From Rutidosis leptorrhynchoides (taxonomy: Eukaryota > Streptophyta > Magnoliopsida > Asterales > Asteraceae), in assembly GCF_046630445.1 (NCBI RefSeq), contig NC_092335.1, positions 38,016,001 to 38,080,000 of the forward strand: a DNA stretch of 64,000 bases, in the 5' to 3' direction. A model generated the notes under the pieces. It ran no database searches and was not told the origin of the DNA. It saw only the letters and a list, made by a program, of their open reading frames with translations. Shown piece by piece: positions 24,501-36,197 of the stretch. The translations under genes and the position numbers were made by a program. Each line of letters begins with the position of its first letter. The stretch's first letter is position 1.

Positions 24501-27500
24501 GAACATCCATTAAGTTGCTCTTCAACTCGAACCAACAAAACAGGGCAAACTTCAAAAGCAAAAAACTTGAACTTGTACACGTAACACCTGAACGTGTTGT
24601 CATCAATCCTCTCGATCCTTTGAGCATCCAAAACAGAGTACTGGCTTGCTGGAAGACTCATATACTCCACTGCCATTCACACCATACAAAATTAACCAAA
24701 AAAAAAAATCAAATAACTTATGCACGCCATATAACGTCACACCCAGTGGCGGAGCCAGGAAATTTTTCACGAGGGGCGAAATTTTTTTTTTTTTTTTTTT
24801 TTAAACGTAGGGATTTTTTTGAGAAAATATGGAGGTTTTGGGGCAAAAAAAATAGAGGTTTTTGAGCAAAATTTGGAGGTTTTTTGCGCAAAATATGAAG
24901 GTTTGGGGGCAAAATATGGAGGTTTTGGGGCAAAATATGAAAGGTTTGGGATAAAAAAAAATTTCGCCGGGGGCAAAATCAAAATAATTTGCACTAAAAA
25001 TTGCAAATCCACTAGGGGCGGGCGCCCCACCCCACCCGCGTTTGCAGATTACGAAATGACCATAACGTCACACCCACGTTTGCAGATTGCGAAATGACCA
25101 TAACGTCAGACTCACGTTTGCAGCTTACTAAAAAAGTGTCGAATTTCCTAATAGAAGTGCAGTAAGTTATAGCTACTTATTTCAATCCAAAATCGCATAT
25201 TACAGATTAGCAAATTCAAAAAGGGTGATAATTCGTATACCACGAAAAATTATCTTTAGACAGCTAATTGTGATTTACAGTGGTGTAGTTTACAACACCA
25301 TAAATCACAAGATAGTGATTTTTGGATAATCTTTGGTGGTATTTGAAGCAATCCTAGAAACAACTACTAATAAATAAAGTTTTTTTTTTTTTTTTCCTTT
25401 TTGGAAAGGAAATTTAATAACGGTTTACCTAATTTAGCCACAAATTCAAATAATATTTGGACCATCATAATTCACATGTTGCAAAATAAACAAAAAATTA
25501 ACAAGCTGTTATAATAATAATAATAATAATATAGATATGGATAGTCAATTTTGGTGTATACATATAGTCAATTTTGGTACACAAAGTATGTATTTTTATA
25601 TTGAGATTTTAGGCTATAAATACTCATGAATGCAAGCATTAAACTTGCACCATTTCTCACACTTACAAAGTGTTTCTTTCTTTCTCTCCATTATCATCTT
25701 TGTTCTTACACTTCATTATTAGTATTCTAAATCAAGAATCAAATCACTAAAGGTAGTTATAAGCCTACTGAATTATAACATCAAGAATCAAACCACTAAA
25801 GGTAGTTATAAGCCTACTGAATTATAACATCAAGAATCAAACCACTAAAGGTAGTTATAAGCCTACTGAATTATAACACGTTATCAGCACGATAATCTTA
25901 ATACTAAATATGGTTGGCTCTGCCACCAAAATGATATATGGTCGGTTATACCACCAAAATGATATATGGTCGGTTATACCACCAAAATGATATATGGTCG
26001 GTTATACCACCAGAATGATATAGGTCGGTTATACCACCTGGAAAAATATATGGTCGACACTGTCGCCAAATTTTCATTTATGTTTACTAATATTTATATT
26101 TTTGTTATATAACATTTATTTATGATTGCTTACACATGGTCGACACTGTCACCTACTTATCATTTATGTTATATTAAATTTATGTTTAATGTTTATATAC
26201 TTATGAATATAAATTGACTCTAATTTATCATGATGTTTGTTTTAATTTTTGATAATAGAAAATGTCGAATCTGGAAAAGCTTAAATTTACTCCTTTAGAA
26301 TCAACTGGAAACAACTACATGCCATGGGTTATAAAAGTAAAAATGCATCTTAAATCAATGGGCATTCTTGAAACCATAAATGAAAACAACACTTGTTCTG
26401 AAAAAGAACAAGCTACGGCATGTTGCTTTATTCATCAACATATTGATGAATGCTTACAAAATAATTATGTGACTGTAGAAGATCCCCATGTTTTATGGGA
26501 AGGTCTCAAAAGCAGATTCAATAATCAAAGAGAAATTTTACTTCCAGCTGCAATGGAACAATGGAGAACATTAAGGTTCCAAGACTTTAAGAAAGTAAAT
26601 GAATACAGCTCAGCTCTGTATAATACATGTTCACAACTTAAATTCTGTGGACATGAAATTAGTGATGCAGACATGATGGAGAAAACTTTCTCCACAATGA
26701 ATGCTGCAAACATCACAGTGCAAAGAAATTTGAGAATGCTAAAGTTCAAAACATATCCTGAACTTAATTCATATCTCTTAGTTGCAGAGCAAAATGATGA
26801 GCTATTAATGAAAAATCAGCAATCCCGTCCTACTGGTACACTTGCAATCCCTGAAGCAAATACTGCAAATAATTATAAACAGGGACAAGGACGCGGGCAA
26901 GGTCGTGGTTATAATAACCATCACCATCATCATGCCAAAAGCCATAACTATGGTAGAAACCATCCTTATGGTAATGGTAATGGGCGTGGACGTGGTCGTG
27001 GTCGTGGCCGTGGTGGTCAAAGAAATAGTAATCCACGAAAATATAAATATCAACCACAAAACAAGCCCATTAAACAAGATGTTGAAGAAAATTCTTCTAA
27101 AAATTCTGAAGAATCTTGCTACAGATGTGGTAGAATGGGCCACTGGGCTAATACTTGCCGAACATCTAAACATCTTGTTAAGATGTATCAGGATTCGCTG
27201 AAAGGTAAAGAAAAGGAAGTAAATTTTGTGGATAATATTGATCCAACAGTCACTGAGAAACCATCTGATTTATATGAAGATTTCTTGAATGTTTAAGTTG
27301 TGTGTCTTTTGAAAAATAAACGATTTAATATCGTCTGTCTTTGTCATTATGTTTGCTAAATGTTTCAGTACTATCTATTTGCGTTTAAAATATTGTGTAA
27401 TATTAATGTACTCACTATTTATTTCTTATATATGAAGTTCAATATGAATTTTGCTGGAATACAACATCAATCAAGTGGTGGAGATCTCTGTATAGCAGAC

Positions 27501-30500
27501 AGTGGAACTACACACACTATACTTAAATCCGAGAAATATTTTATTGATCTAAAACCAACGGAAGGAACTATACATACAATATCAGGACCTGCTAACTTGA
27601 TAAAAGGGATAGGAAAGGCAAATTTCATACTACCAAATGGTACAAAATTTTTAATAAATGATGCCTTATTTTCTCCCAAGTCAAGCAGAAATTTATTGAG
27701 TTTCTCCGACATATACCTTAACGGGTATGATTATCAGTCAGTGACAACAGAAAATGAGAAATATTTAAGTATCACTGACAAGAGTCATGTGGTTGAAAAA
27801 CTGCCAAGACTTAGTTCTGGATTACATTATACACATATAAATGTACCAGAAATACATATGGTAGTTAACGAAAAATATATTGATCCTGGTGTATTCAGTT
27901 TATGGCATAACAGATTAGGCCATCCAGGATCAACAATGATGAAAAGGATTATTGAATGTACTCATGGACATCCACTAAAGGATAGAAAAATCCATCATGA
28001 TACAATGGTTCCATGTACATCTTGCTCTCTTGGAAAATTGATAACTAGACCCTCACCACTTAAGGTTGAGAAAGAATCACCAATGTTTCTTGAAAGAATT
28101 CAAGGTGATATATGTGGACCAATTCATCCACCATGTGGACCATTTAGATATTTCATGGTTCTAATAGACGCATCTAGCAGATGGTCTCATGTTTGTCTGT
28201 TATCAAGCCGTAATGTGGCATTTGCAAAATTTCTTGCCCAAATTATTAAATTGAGAGCTCATTTTCCTGATTACACCATTAAAAGGGTGAGACTTGATAA
28301 TGCTGGTGAATTTACATCTCAAGCATTTAATGACTATTGCATGTCTATAGGAATTGTTGTTGAACATTCTGTTGCTCATGTGCATACACAAAATGGTTTA
28401 GCCGAGTCATTGATTAAACGTTTACAGTTAATCGCTAGACCATTGATAATGAGAACAAAACTCCCTGTATCTATATGGGGTCATGCAATTTTACATGCTG
28501 CTGCATTGATTCGCATCAGACCAAGTGCAAGTCATAAATATTCCCCCCTACAACTTGCTTTTGGTCAAGAGCCAAATATTTCCCATCTTAGAACATTTGG
28601 TTGTGCAGTGTATGTTCCAATTGCGACACCACAACGTACAAAAATGGGTCCTCAAAGGAGGTTGGGAATATATGTTGGATATGAAACATCTTCAATATTA
28701 AGGTATATTGAACCTATGACAGGTGACGTTTTTACAGCACGTTTTGCTGATTGTCATTTTAATGAAACATTGTTCCCTAGATTAGGGGGAGAAATGAAAA
28801 ATAAAGAAAATGATGTTTCATGGTGTGAACCTCAATTAAAGTATCTTGATCCTCGCACAAAAGAATGCGAGACAGAAGTTCAAAAGATAATGCATATACA
28901 AGAACTTGTAAATCAATTGCCTGATGCATTTACAGATACAAAAATGGTGACAAAATCATATATACCAGCAGTAAATACTCCAGCTCGAATTGAAATTCCA
29001 AAAGCTGGCAATAACGTCACTCATGAATCTTTGCCACGTCAGAAACGTGGAAGACCAATCGGTTCAAAGGATAAAAATCCTCGAAAAAGAAAATCAGCTG
29101 ATAATGAAGTAAAAGAAAGTGTTCAAGAAGAACCACAAATCAGTACTCCTACTGCAGAGGAGATTGATGATGTCAATACAGAAATTGCAATCAATTATGC
29201 ATATTAAAAAATATTATGGAACCGAAATGAAATGAAAAATCTTGATGAGAAATTTTCATTTAATGTTGCATATGACATCATGAATAATGATGATGATCCA
29301 GAACCAACATCTATGGTTGAATGTCAAAATAGACATGATTGGGCTCAATGGAAAGAAGCAATACGAGCTGAATTAGAATCACTCAATAAAAGAAAAGTTT
29401 TCGGATCCATCATTCTCACTCCTAAAGATGTGAAACCTGTAGGATACAGATGGATTTTTGTCCGAAAAAGAAATGAGAAAAATGAAGTTACAAGGTATAA
29501 AGCTAGACTTGTAGCTCAAGGTTTTTCTCAAAGACCGGGAATTGATTATGAAGAAACTTATTCTCCTGTTATGGATGCAATTACTTTTAGGTACTTAATC
29601 AGTCTGGCAGTTTCTAAAAATTTAGAAATGCATCTCATGGATGTTGTGACTGCTTATCTATATGGATCACTTGATAGTGATATATATATGAAGATACCTG
29701 AAGGATTTAAGGTACCAGAAGCATCAAATGCAAAACCCAAAGAAATGTATTCGATTAAATTACAAAGATCTTTATATGGGTTAAAACAATCGGGACGTAT
29801 GTGGTATAACCGATTAAGTGATTACTTGATAAGCAAAGGGTATACAAATAATCTTACTTGCCCTTGTGTTTTCATTAAGAAAACAACATCCGGATATGTG
29901 ATCATAGCTGTTTATGTTGATGATCTTAACATCATAGGTACAAATAAAGAGATCCATGAAGCCATTCAACTTCTAAAGAAAGAATTTGAAATGAAAGATC
30001 TCGGAAAAACCAAGTATTGCCTTGGTTTACAAATTGAGCATATGCCTAATGGTTTACTTGTACATCAAACAACATATACTGAAAAGATTTTGAAACGTTT
30101 CAATATGGACAAGGCAAAACCATTAAGTACTCCTATGGTTGTTAGATCACTCAATGTTGAAGCTGATCCATTTCGTCCATGTGAAGATCAAGAAGACATT
30201 CTTGGACCAGAAGTACCATATCTTAGTGCAATTGGAGCTCTTATGTATCTTACAAATTGTACAAGACCTGACATTTCTTTTGCAGTTAATTTGTTGGCAA
30301 GGTTCAGCTCTGCTCCTACCAAAAGACACTGGAATGGGATCAAACACATATTTCGATACCTTCGAGGAACTACTGATTTAGGATTATTTTATTCTAACGA
30401 ATCAAAACAAGATTTGGTTGGTTATGCAGATGCAGGTTATTTATCTGATCCACATAAAGCTAAATCTCAAACTGGATATGTATTCCTAAATGGAGGTACT

Positions 30501-31787
30501 GCAATATCATGGCGTTCTCAAAAACAAACACTTGTTGCTACATCGTCAAATCATGCCGAAGTGATTGCATTACATGAAGCTACTCGAGAATGTTTTTGGT
30601 TGAGATCAATGACACAACTCATTACTGATTCTTGTGGACTAGAACGCGATAAAAGTCCAACAACTATCTATGAAGATAATGCAGCTTGCATAGCACAGAT
30701 GAAAGAAGGGTATATCAAAAGTGACCGAACAAAACACATACCACCTAGATTCTTCTCATACACTCAAAATCTCATTAAGGACAACCAGATTGAAATGAGA
30801 TATGTGCAATCTAGCAAAAACTCTGCTGATCTTTTCACGAAAGCACTTCCAACTGCTATTTTCAGAACACACGTTCATAACATTGGCATGAGACATGTTC
30901 AAAAGATGTAACAGCTGAAGCGATGTCTACTTGAGGGGGAGTCAACTCCATGCTGCACTCTTTTTCCCTTAGCTAAAGTTTTTTCCCACTGGGTTTTCTT
31001 TAGCAAGGTTTTTAACGAGGCAGTAATTTATAGTTGATCTTCAACAAAATAAAATTGCTATCCAAGGGGGAGTGTTATAATAATAATAATAATATAGATA
31101 TGGATAGTCAATTTTGGTGTATACATATAGTCAATTTTGGTACACAAAGTATGTATTTTTATATTGAGATTTTAGGCTATAAATACTCATGAATGCAAGC
31201 ATTAAACTTGCACCATTTCTCACACTTACAAAGTGTTTCTTTCTTTCTCTCCATTATCATCTTTGTTCTTACACTTCATTATTAGTATTCTAAATCAAGA
31301 ATCAAATCACTAAAGGTAGTTATAAGCCTACTGAATTATAACATCAAGAATCAAACCACTAAAGGTAGTTATAAGCCTACTGAATTATAACACAAGCCAC
31401 TCTTGGTATAAAATAAAAAAAAGGTTTCCCGAATTTAGCTACAGGTTACTACCAAATAACAAACAAAACTATATACATATACGTATCAAACTATAAAACC
31501 CTAAATCAATAAACAAAACCCTTACGTAAAGGGCGTTCGAGTGGACGAACAGAGACAAATTCTGTACGGCGAGCAACGAATCGAGCTTTTGGTGCAGAAG
31601 AAGATGAAGAATCAGCTGACACGGAAAGTGATTGTTTCGGAATCTCATCTGAATTTGATGACGTTAAACCAAACAAGGCGTTACGTGGACTAATCGTAAA
31701 ATAACTTTTAGGTTTTTTTGTGAATTGAGATGAAATTGAACATGAAGATGATGAGTAATAATAACAAGAACTCGAGCTTAATGCCAT
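21571..31787 (-). CDS. Chloroplast DUF1997 protein (At5g04440 type), six exons
   Basis: Exons 31787-31526, 24669-24479, 24390-24345, 24171-24089, 23858-23742 and 21642-21571 join in frame to 256 residues with GT-AG borders and matching phases. The first 60 residues are Ser-rich and basic, a likely chloroplast transit peptide. DUF1997 landmarks follow: EYMSLPASQYSVLD, IERIDDNTFRCYV, SPIVVAQNDKFDA, then QKLTSDTIIE, VSIDIPFPFRAIP, GAQVLEQIL and LVKDYEAWASGD. The family is found in plants and cyanobacteria with no firm biochemical role. The gene has grown to over 10 kb because intron 1 (about 6.85 kb) holds a copia element and intron 5 (about 2.1 kb) a Pack-MULE. No coding damage is visible, so it is probably still functional. 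It sits about 12 kb from the RING gene, as in Arabidopsis with fewer insertions. Confidence 0.88.
22102..22167 (+). pseudogene. VPS35: Captured exon fragment of VPS35 (retromer)
   Basis: After a good acceptor (TGTTGCAG) 22 codons read VEVLFELIKGPIKDLEGDSQ followed by DE, then a GT donor (GAG/GTGCAA). VEVLFELIKG-IKDL-G is a hallmark of VPS35, the large cargo-binding subunit of the retromer coat that recycles vacuolar sorting receptors. Only this exon is present and it sits within long MULE TIRs, so it is transduplicated sequence, not a gene. It differs from the family at the Pro after KG, where Leu is usual. The remaining flanking sequence may be the captured introns. Confidence 0.72.
22353..23083 (+). 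mobile_element. Non-autonomous Helitron nested in the Pack-MULE
   Basis: The element starts TCTATCTATAGTTTCTATTA after an A and ends with a perfect hairpin (ACCCGTGATTTCACGGGT) 7 nt before CTAG, followed by T. TC start, 3' hairpin, CTRR end and insertion between A and T are the Helitron signature. No RepHel coding sequence. 731 bp. Confidence 0.85.
24741..25100. repeat. hAT-like remnant in DUF1997 intron 1
   Basis: CAGTGGCGGAGCCAGGA at 24744 is a common hAT-type terminal word. It is followed by an A/G-rich, repeated GGTTTTGGGGCAAAATATG array (24830-24950) and a GC-rich end (GGGGCGGGCGCCCCACC). The 3' boundary and target duplication are not clear. A CATAACGTCA(C/G)ACCCACGTTTGCAG-like unit is repeated just to the right (25030-25120). 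Confidence 0.5.
25507..25878 (+). repeat. 5' LTR of the copia element
   Basis: 372 bp, starting TGTTATAATAA. Its right end carries about three copies of a 49 bp unit (TCAAGAATCAAACCACTAAA...); the 3' LTR has one copy fewer. A TATAAATA word is the likely promoter. Confidence 0.93.
25912..26050 (+). repeat. 33 bp tandem repeats in the copia leader
   Basis: About four copies of GGTCGGTTATACCACCAAAA plus TGATATAT, and two diverged copies with GGTCGACACTGTC, lie between the 5' LTR and gag. Confidence 0.85.
26262..27296 (+). CDS. gag: Copia gag (part of the element 25507-31392)
   Basis: A gag-type polyprotein of about 344 residues. It opens with the LTR-element gag domain (LKFTPLESTGNNYMPW, then VLWEGLKSRF and WRTLRFQDFKKVNEY), passes through a Gly-Arg-rich RNA-binding stretch with a His run, and ends with one CCHC knuckle (CYRCGRMGHWANTC). 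In the family gag packages the element's RNA into virus-like particles in the cytoplasm. Confidence 0.9.
   Translation: MSNLEKLKFTPLESTGNNYMPWVIKVKMHLKSMGILETINENNTCSEKEQATACCFIHQHIDECLQNNYVTVEDPHVLWEGLKSRFNNQREILLPAAMEQWRTLRFQDFKKVNEYSSALYNTCSQLKFCGHEISDADMMEKTFSTMNAANITVQRNLRMLKFKTYPELNSYLLVAEQNDELLMKNQQSRPTGTLAIPEANTANNYKQGQGRGQGRGYNNHHHHHAKSHNYGRNHPYGNGNGRGRGRGRGRGGQRNSNPRKYKYQPQNKPIKQDVEENSSKNSEESCYRCGRMGHWANTCRTSKHLVKMYQDSLKGKEKEVNFVDNIDPTVTEKPSDLYEDFLNV
27360..30911 (+). pseudogene. pol: Copia pol region (protease, integrase, RT, RNase H)
   Basis: Domains appear in the copia order: protease with DSGTTH, an integrase zinc region with HNRLGHPG and CTSCSLGK, the integrase core, then reverse transcriptase (KARLVAQGFSQRPGIDYEET, YVDDLNIIG) and RNase H (GYADAGYLSD, IYEDNAACIAQ). 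Integrase before RT is diagnostic of copia rather than gypsy. It does not read as a single uninterrupted frame, so it is listed as broken with about one interruption. Confidence 0.88.
31073..31392 (+). repeat. 3' LTR of the copia element
   Basis: 320 bp and identical by eye to the 5' LTR except for one fewer 49 bp unit and one fewer AAT triplet near the start. Confidence 0.93.
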
Positions 31788-33700
31788 TATGGATGAATAA
31801 TTAAAATCTAATTCTTGTTTACTTGATTTTGTGTTGCATCAAATAATGTAGATAACAAACTGTACGGAGTGAGGTGTGTGATTGCGAGGGATGTGGTATA
31901 GGATAAGCTTACAGAATTACGAGTAGAGTGTGAGGTTGTAACTAGGTTTACGTTAGCGTTGGTATGCATTAGCTTGCTAATATGCCCCCGAGTGCTAAAT
32001 GGCGCGCCTTTACCAACCAAACCGACAACCAACGAATTAGACATTTAGACCCATTTATTGTGTTCTGTCTTGTGGGTTGTATGTGTCCGTGGAGGCTTTT
32101 CCGGCTTTTAATGATATGATGACACGTTTAGTTGGGGAGAGTGTACCGGGTGATGAAAATGCTAATGCATTATCTTACAAGATAGAGAATCGATCCGAAA
32201 AGAACATATTGAAAAAAACGGTTAATGGTAAGTTGAAGAGAGCGGGACCTAGATGTTGAGATCTTTGTCTCGTGTTCCTTTTTCTATTTGTTGATTTCTA
32301 TTTAGATTGTTTAGTTGGATGTTGGATCATAGTTTGTTTATAAGATTTTTCCGGGTAGTTAGAGGAGGCTCGTTTATAGATAGTCTTTTTGTTTGCTTTC
32401 TAGACGCGAGCTTCCGTTTCCTCCTTTTTCTTTTATATTCTTGTTGATGGTGTTTTCCTTTGGAAAATGACCTCTTTTCTATATGAGTTTTAGTTATTTT
32501 CGCCGAAGAAAAAAAATGTGTGGGTTGAGGGTTTATTGTGGTGTGGATTAGAAGTGTAAGCGGGGGTATAGTAAAAAAAGAATTGATTAATAAGTTGAGT
32601 TAAAAGAGATAAAATGATATGTTAAAAATAAAGAAAAGTCAACCAATTAAATGACGTCACGTCACCCCAACCCATTTGCTTTAGCCGTGAGAATACCACT
32701 CACGCTCTTCTCGGGCTTTAGAACCACGCATCATAACATGAAATTTGCGCTTTTCGCCACATCACCAACCCACGACGTGGCTTCTTTTCCTAACAAACAA
32801 AGGGTCGATAATGTCAAGATTTTAATCTCTAAATCTATGTATATATTTTAACGGAAAACATATCATTAAACATCAAAGTTTTATGTAATATCTTCAAATT
32901 ATATCGAGTTAATTTGTTTAACAATTATATTGTTTTTATTCATGCAAAATACTAATAAAGTAATTTTACATGATTCATATTTTTCATTCAAAATAATTAT
33001 AAAACATATTATTGTCATTTAGAACCAATCTCATTCAAATTATGAATCATACAGCGTTAAATCATTCAGTTTTATTTAACATAACTTAAATCTATATATA
33101 TAATCTTGTCTTATTATGTATATAGATCATAGATCATTTGCATCGCATCTTAAAACTTACAATTAACTTCATCACATTAATTACTTAATTACTCAATCAA
33201 TGTAAATAAAAATTATATAATAATTCTTACTGAACAATACAACCACTTATAATCGAAACATGCTTAATGACATGAAAACTCTTTTTTCTGCAATTTATGT
33301 TCTTTACCTTTTAAACAATGTTTTAAACAATCTCAGACTGATCAATCTGAACCCAAAACACATAATTGAAGTTTAGCCAAAACAATATAGTCCGATTCGC
33401 CTTTGATAAAAATCATCATTGTTCATCATCACATTTAGATAGGAGGTTATAATATTAAAATGCATCTTTAAGTTTGTTTGCTCTGATTGACTTGAGATTT
33501 AACATGGTTAACATATTACAGATTGAACTTCAGTTTTGCTTTTATATTAGGAGCAAATGATAACAGAATACACAAAATGAGTAAATATCTTATTAATGGT
33601 AGATGCAAACTCTTTTATAAGTGAATAATGTATGTAATATTGTAATGAACCCGATGCAAATTATTATACGGCTTTCTAATGCCATAGAATTTGACAAATA
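31398..33700. other. DUF1997 first exon flank and intergenic DNA
   Basis: Left of 31526 is the start of DUF1997 intron 1. Right of 31787 is its promoter side. 32077-32520 has an open frame and an A-rich end (32507-32517) that could be a LINE tail, but no domain is recognisable. 32640-32780 carries GACGTCACGTCACC and CACGACGTGG, ACGT-core words of the bZIP type. No further gene seen. Confidence 0.4.
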
Positions 33701-33736
33701 TACATAATTAAATTGTGAGATTGTCCAAAAACTAGT

Positions 33737-34381
33737 TTATGGTTCATTGCCACCATCATCATCACCATATCCTGATCCATATCCCTCTCCATATCCAGAG
33801 CCACTCCCATACCCCGAACCTTGCCCATTACGCCCTCCTCCGCCCCCTCCACCACCACCGCTGCCGCCACCACCACCACCACCATTTTTCCCACTACCAC
33901 TTCCATATCCTGAACCACTACCACTCCCATATCCCGAGCCACTCCCTGAGCCATTCCCACTACCACCACCTCCTCCGCCACCACCACCACCACCACCACC
34001 ACCACCTCCTCCTCCTCCTCCTCCGCTCTTTCCACCACCGGAACCATATCCCGAACCACTTCCAGACCCATAACCCGAACCTGATCCACTACCATTTCCT
34101 GACCCTCCACCACCACCACCTCCACCGCCACCGCCACCGCCGCCACCTCCTCCCTTACCTCCACCACCACTTCCATATCCAGATCCACTACCTGACCCAT
34201 ACCCTGACCCAGAGCCCTGGCCAACCTCTCCAACACTAGAACCACCTCCTCCACCACCCCCTTGTCCACCACCTCCACCTCCTCCTTGACCGCCAGTCTT
34301 CTTAGAAGACCTAGCACCAAAGGAAAGGTCCACAACAAACAACACCAAAAATGCAATAGCTAACATCTTCGGGTTCGCCAT
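33737..34381 (-). CDS. Secreted glycine-rich protein
   Basis: A single-exon frame of 214 residues. Residues 1-24 form a classic signal peptide (MANPKMLAIAFLVLFVVDLSFGA). The rest is nearly all Gly, Ser and Tyr: poly-Gly blocks alternate with GSGSGYGSGSG motifs, and the C-terminus is acidic (GYGDDDGGNEP). Such proteins belong to the glycine-rich cell-wall or apoplast class; Tyr may allow oxidative cross-linking. The ATG at 34381 is preferred over one ten codons upstream because the signal peptide begins there. A TATA box lies at about 34533-34540 on the minus strand. Large internal repeats make the length unstable. The antisense frames here are Pro- and His-rich artefacts. Confidence 0.85.
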   Translation of the reverse strand: MANPKMLAIAFLVLFVVDLSFGARSSKKTGGQGGGGGGGQGGGGGGGSSVGEVGQGSGSGYGSGSGSGYGSGGGGKGGGGGGGGGGGGGGGGGSGNGSGSGSGYGSGSGSGYGSGGGKSGGGGGGGGGGGGGGGGGGGGGSGNGSGSGSGYGSGSGSGYGSGSGKNGGGGGGGSGGGGGGGGGRNGQGSGYGSGSGYGEGYGSGYGDDDGGNEP

Positions 34382-34531
34382 TTTCAAACTCCCTACAACT
34401 ACAATACTCAACTTAAATGTTTTTATCTCCTAAAACAGTGTACTATAACTTGTAACCTCAATGAATGTCTTTTGAAACTAATACAATATCACTGAGTTGT
34501 GTGGTACAATCAATAGCAAGAGACCTTATCT

Positions 34532-34540
34532 ATTTATAGG
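34532..34540 (-). promoter_or_regulatory. TATA box of the glycine-rich protein gene
   Basis: CTATAAATAG (minus strand) is about 155 bp before the ATG, with a CA-rich leader following, consistent with transcription starting near 34505. Confidence 0.6.
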
Positions 34541-34599
34541 CATTGCAAGGCTCAAATGCTTTTCAAAAGTTTGAATACGTCAAAAAGTTTCTAGTAGCT

Positions 34600-36190
34600 T
34601 CCAACAAAAGGAAGAGTGATATGATAATACGTGTTTGATTTGAGATAGGATGTTAGTGGTGGTGCCAGTTGAATATAGTGGTATTGAGTTGGTGGTGCTC
34701 TCAAGCTAAGCTATATATCTTGCTGTCTATGCACATTCATCATAGTCACTCACAAAAGGCGTTGTACCACTTTTGACAATACAAACGTCAACATATTCAC
34801 ACAGCTATACATGTCAATACAACCCTGCATCCCTTACAAAATCACTTTTCTATGAAAATATATTTATATACAACACTTAAATGGGGCAGTGGCCCCCTGT
34901 AAAAATGTATCATCAAGCAAGGTACCTCATGAATCATTCTTTAACTATGTACAAATTAGACACATAAACACGTTTTGTAATAAAGTAGCATAACTAATTG
35001 GTTAAACTGTAAGCATGTATAATAATGAAGGAGGCTTCAGGCCTAATAGTACAGATGTAGGCAGCAAAAAGAATATTAGATAAAAGTGTATGGGCCTCAT
35101 GTCAACAATTCATTTCAAATTTCAAATTTTCAATCTAAAAGTGACCACAAGTGCACAATCCACCAAACCCCAATACACGGATTGCATTTAGTGGAAAAAG
35201 GAATAAGTTTGACAAGATTTTGGTTGGATGAGGTATGAACATGCTCCTTATTATTCACATCTAATTTTCACTCTCTCAAACAAAATATGACACTACATAT
35301 AAACATAGGTAATATACCTTTTTTCATTCATAATATTTGATTGTATTTATCACATCATACACATGAATAACCATCCCTAAAATAATCTATTGGTTGAAGT
35401 CTTAATATCTTTACATGAGACATCAGTTCATATCTCATTAGCAACGATCTTGAGAATGTCAAAAATGGTCACGAAATAACCCGGTTAGGCCTCATACATC
35501 TAGGTGGAAATACACGACCTAACCGGGTTATCAGCTAACCATTTCCGACTTATGTGCTGTTACTGAGGTTTGTATTCGAGGCCTCTAGTAAGGATATCCA
35601 AACATCAACCAATAAACAATCTTGTAATGTAATATTGTAATGGATGACTTCGTATATAGAAGAATTCACATATTGTTAACTCTTGGGTATTAATATATCC
35701 ACCGCCATTTTTACTTATGTGTGCTGTAATAATAATAAAAACAAATACACATAATAACAATAAAGAATTGAACTTGAATCAATATAAATGCATAGAACCG
35801 ATAATATTGTTTATATGTTGTTGCAATAAAACATGAAATTACACAATATCCAAAAGTAATTTGATCCATTACTTGAAAAACATAATGTTTTACAAGAAAC
35901 ATTTTGACCATCATAAAACAAACAGATCAGAATTATAGTCACTAATTTCAATTTCAACTAAAGATATACCAAAAAGTAAATCATGTTTAATAAACACATA
36001 TAAAATGTTACATAATCACGCTAGTACCTTTTTCGTTAAAAGACACATACCAAAAATATATCTCTAGAACCCATTTCATCAAAATAATAAAGTGTCCTTT
36101 GCAGGTAAGTTTTTTCAAGCGGCCATGAGCTACCATTGGCTTCACACATACAATCTATCCATGAAAAAAACTTTTCGTGAAGAAAAAAAC
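34600..36190. other. Intergenic DNA
   Basis: A short inverted repeat (AATAACCCGGTTAGG and CCTAACCGGGTTAT) lies at 35475-35532. Otherwise I see no gene or defined transposon. Confidence 0.5.
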
Positions 36191-36197
36191 CTGCACA

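Larger units (their letters stand above)
25507..31392 (+). mobile_element. Ty1/copia element, nearly whole and very young
   Basis: Two LTRs (25507-25878 and 31073-31392; TGTTATAA...ATAACA) bound a 5,886 bp element, flanked by a perfect 5 bp target duplication CAAGC (25502-25506, 31393-31397). A primer-site-like TTATCAGCACG follows the 5' LTR and a purine tract AAGGGGGA precedes the 3' LTR. Parts in order: leader with 33 bp tandem repeats, gag (UBN2-like with a CCHC zinc knuckle, about 26.3-27.3 kb), then pol with protease, integrase, reverse transcriptase (YVDDL) and RNase H (about 27.4-30.9 kb). RT and gag style suggest the Ivana/Oryco lineage. It looks almost intact with about one interruption in pol. 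LTR identity outside repeat-number differences says the insertion is recent. It lies in intron 1 of the DUF1997 gene, opposite in sense. Confidence 0.93.

Noticed and set aside
31808-32259. Small frames around 31.8-32.3 kb as separate genes
   Set aside because: They flank the DUF1997 first exon and have no domain; the plus frame may be a LINE-tail remnant at best.
33739-34239. Plus-strand Pro-rich and His-rich frames opposite the glycine-rich gene
   Set aside because: They are antisense shadows of Gly/Ser codon repeats with no start context; the minus frame has a signal peptide and promoter.
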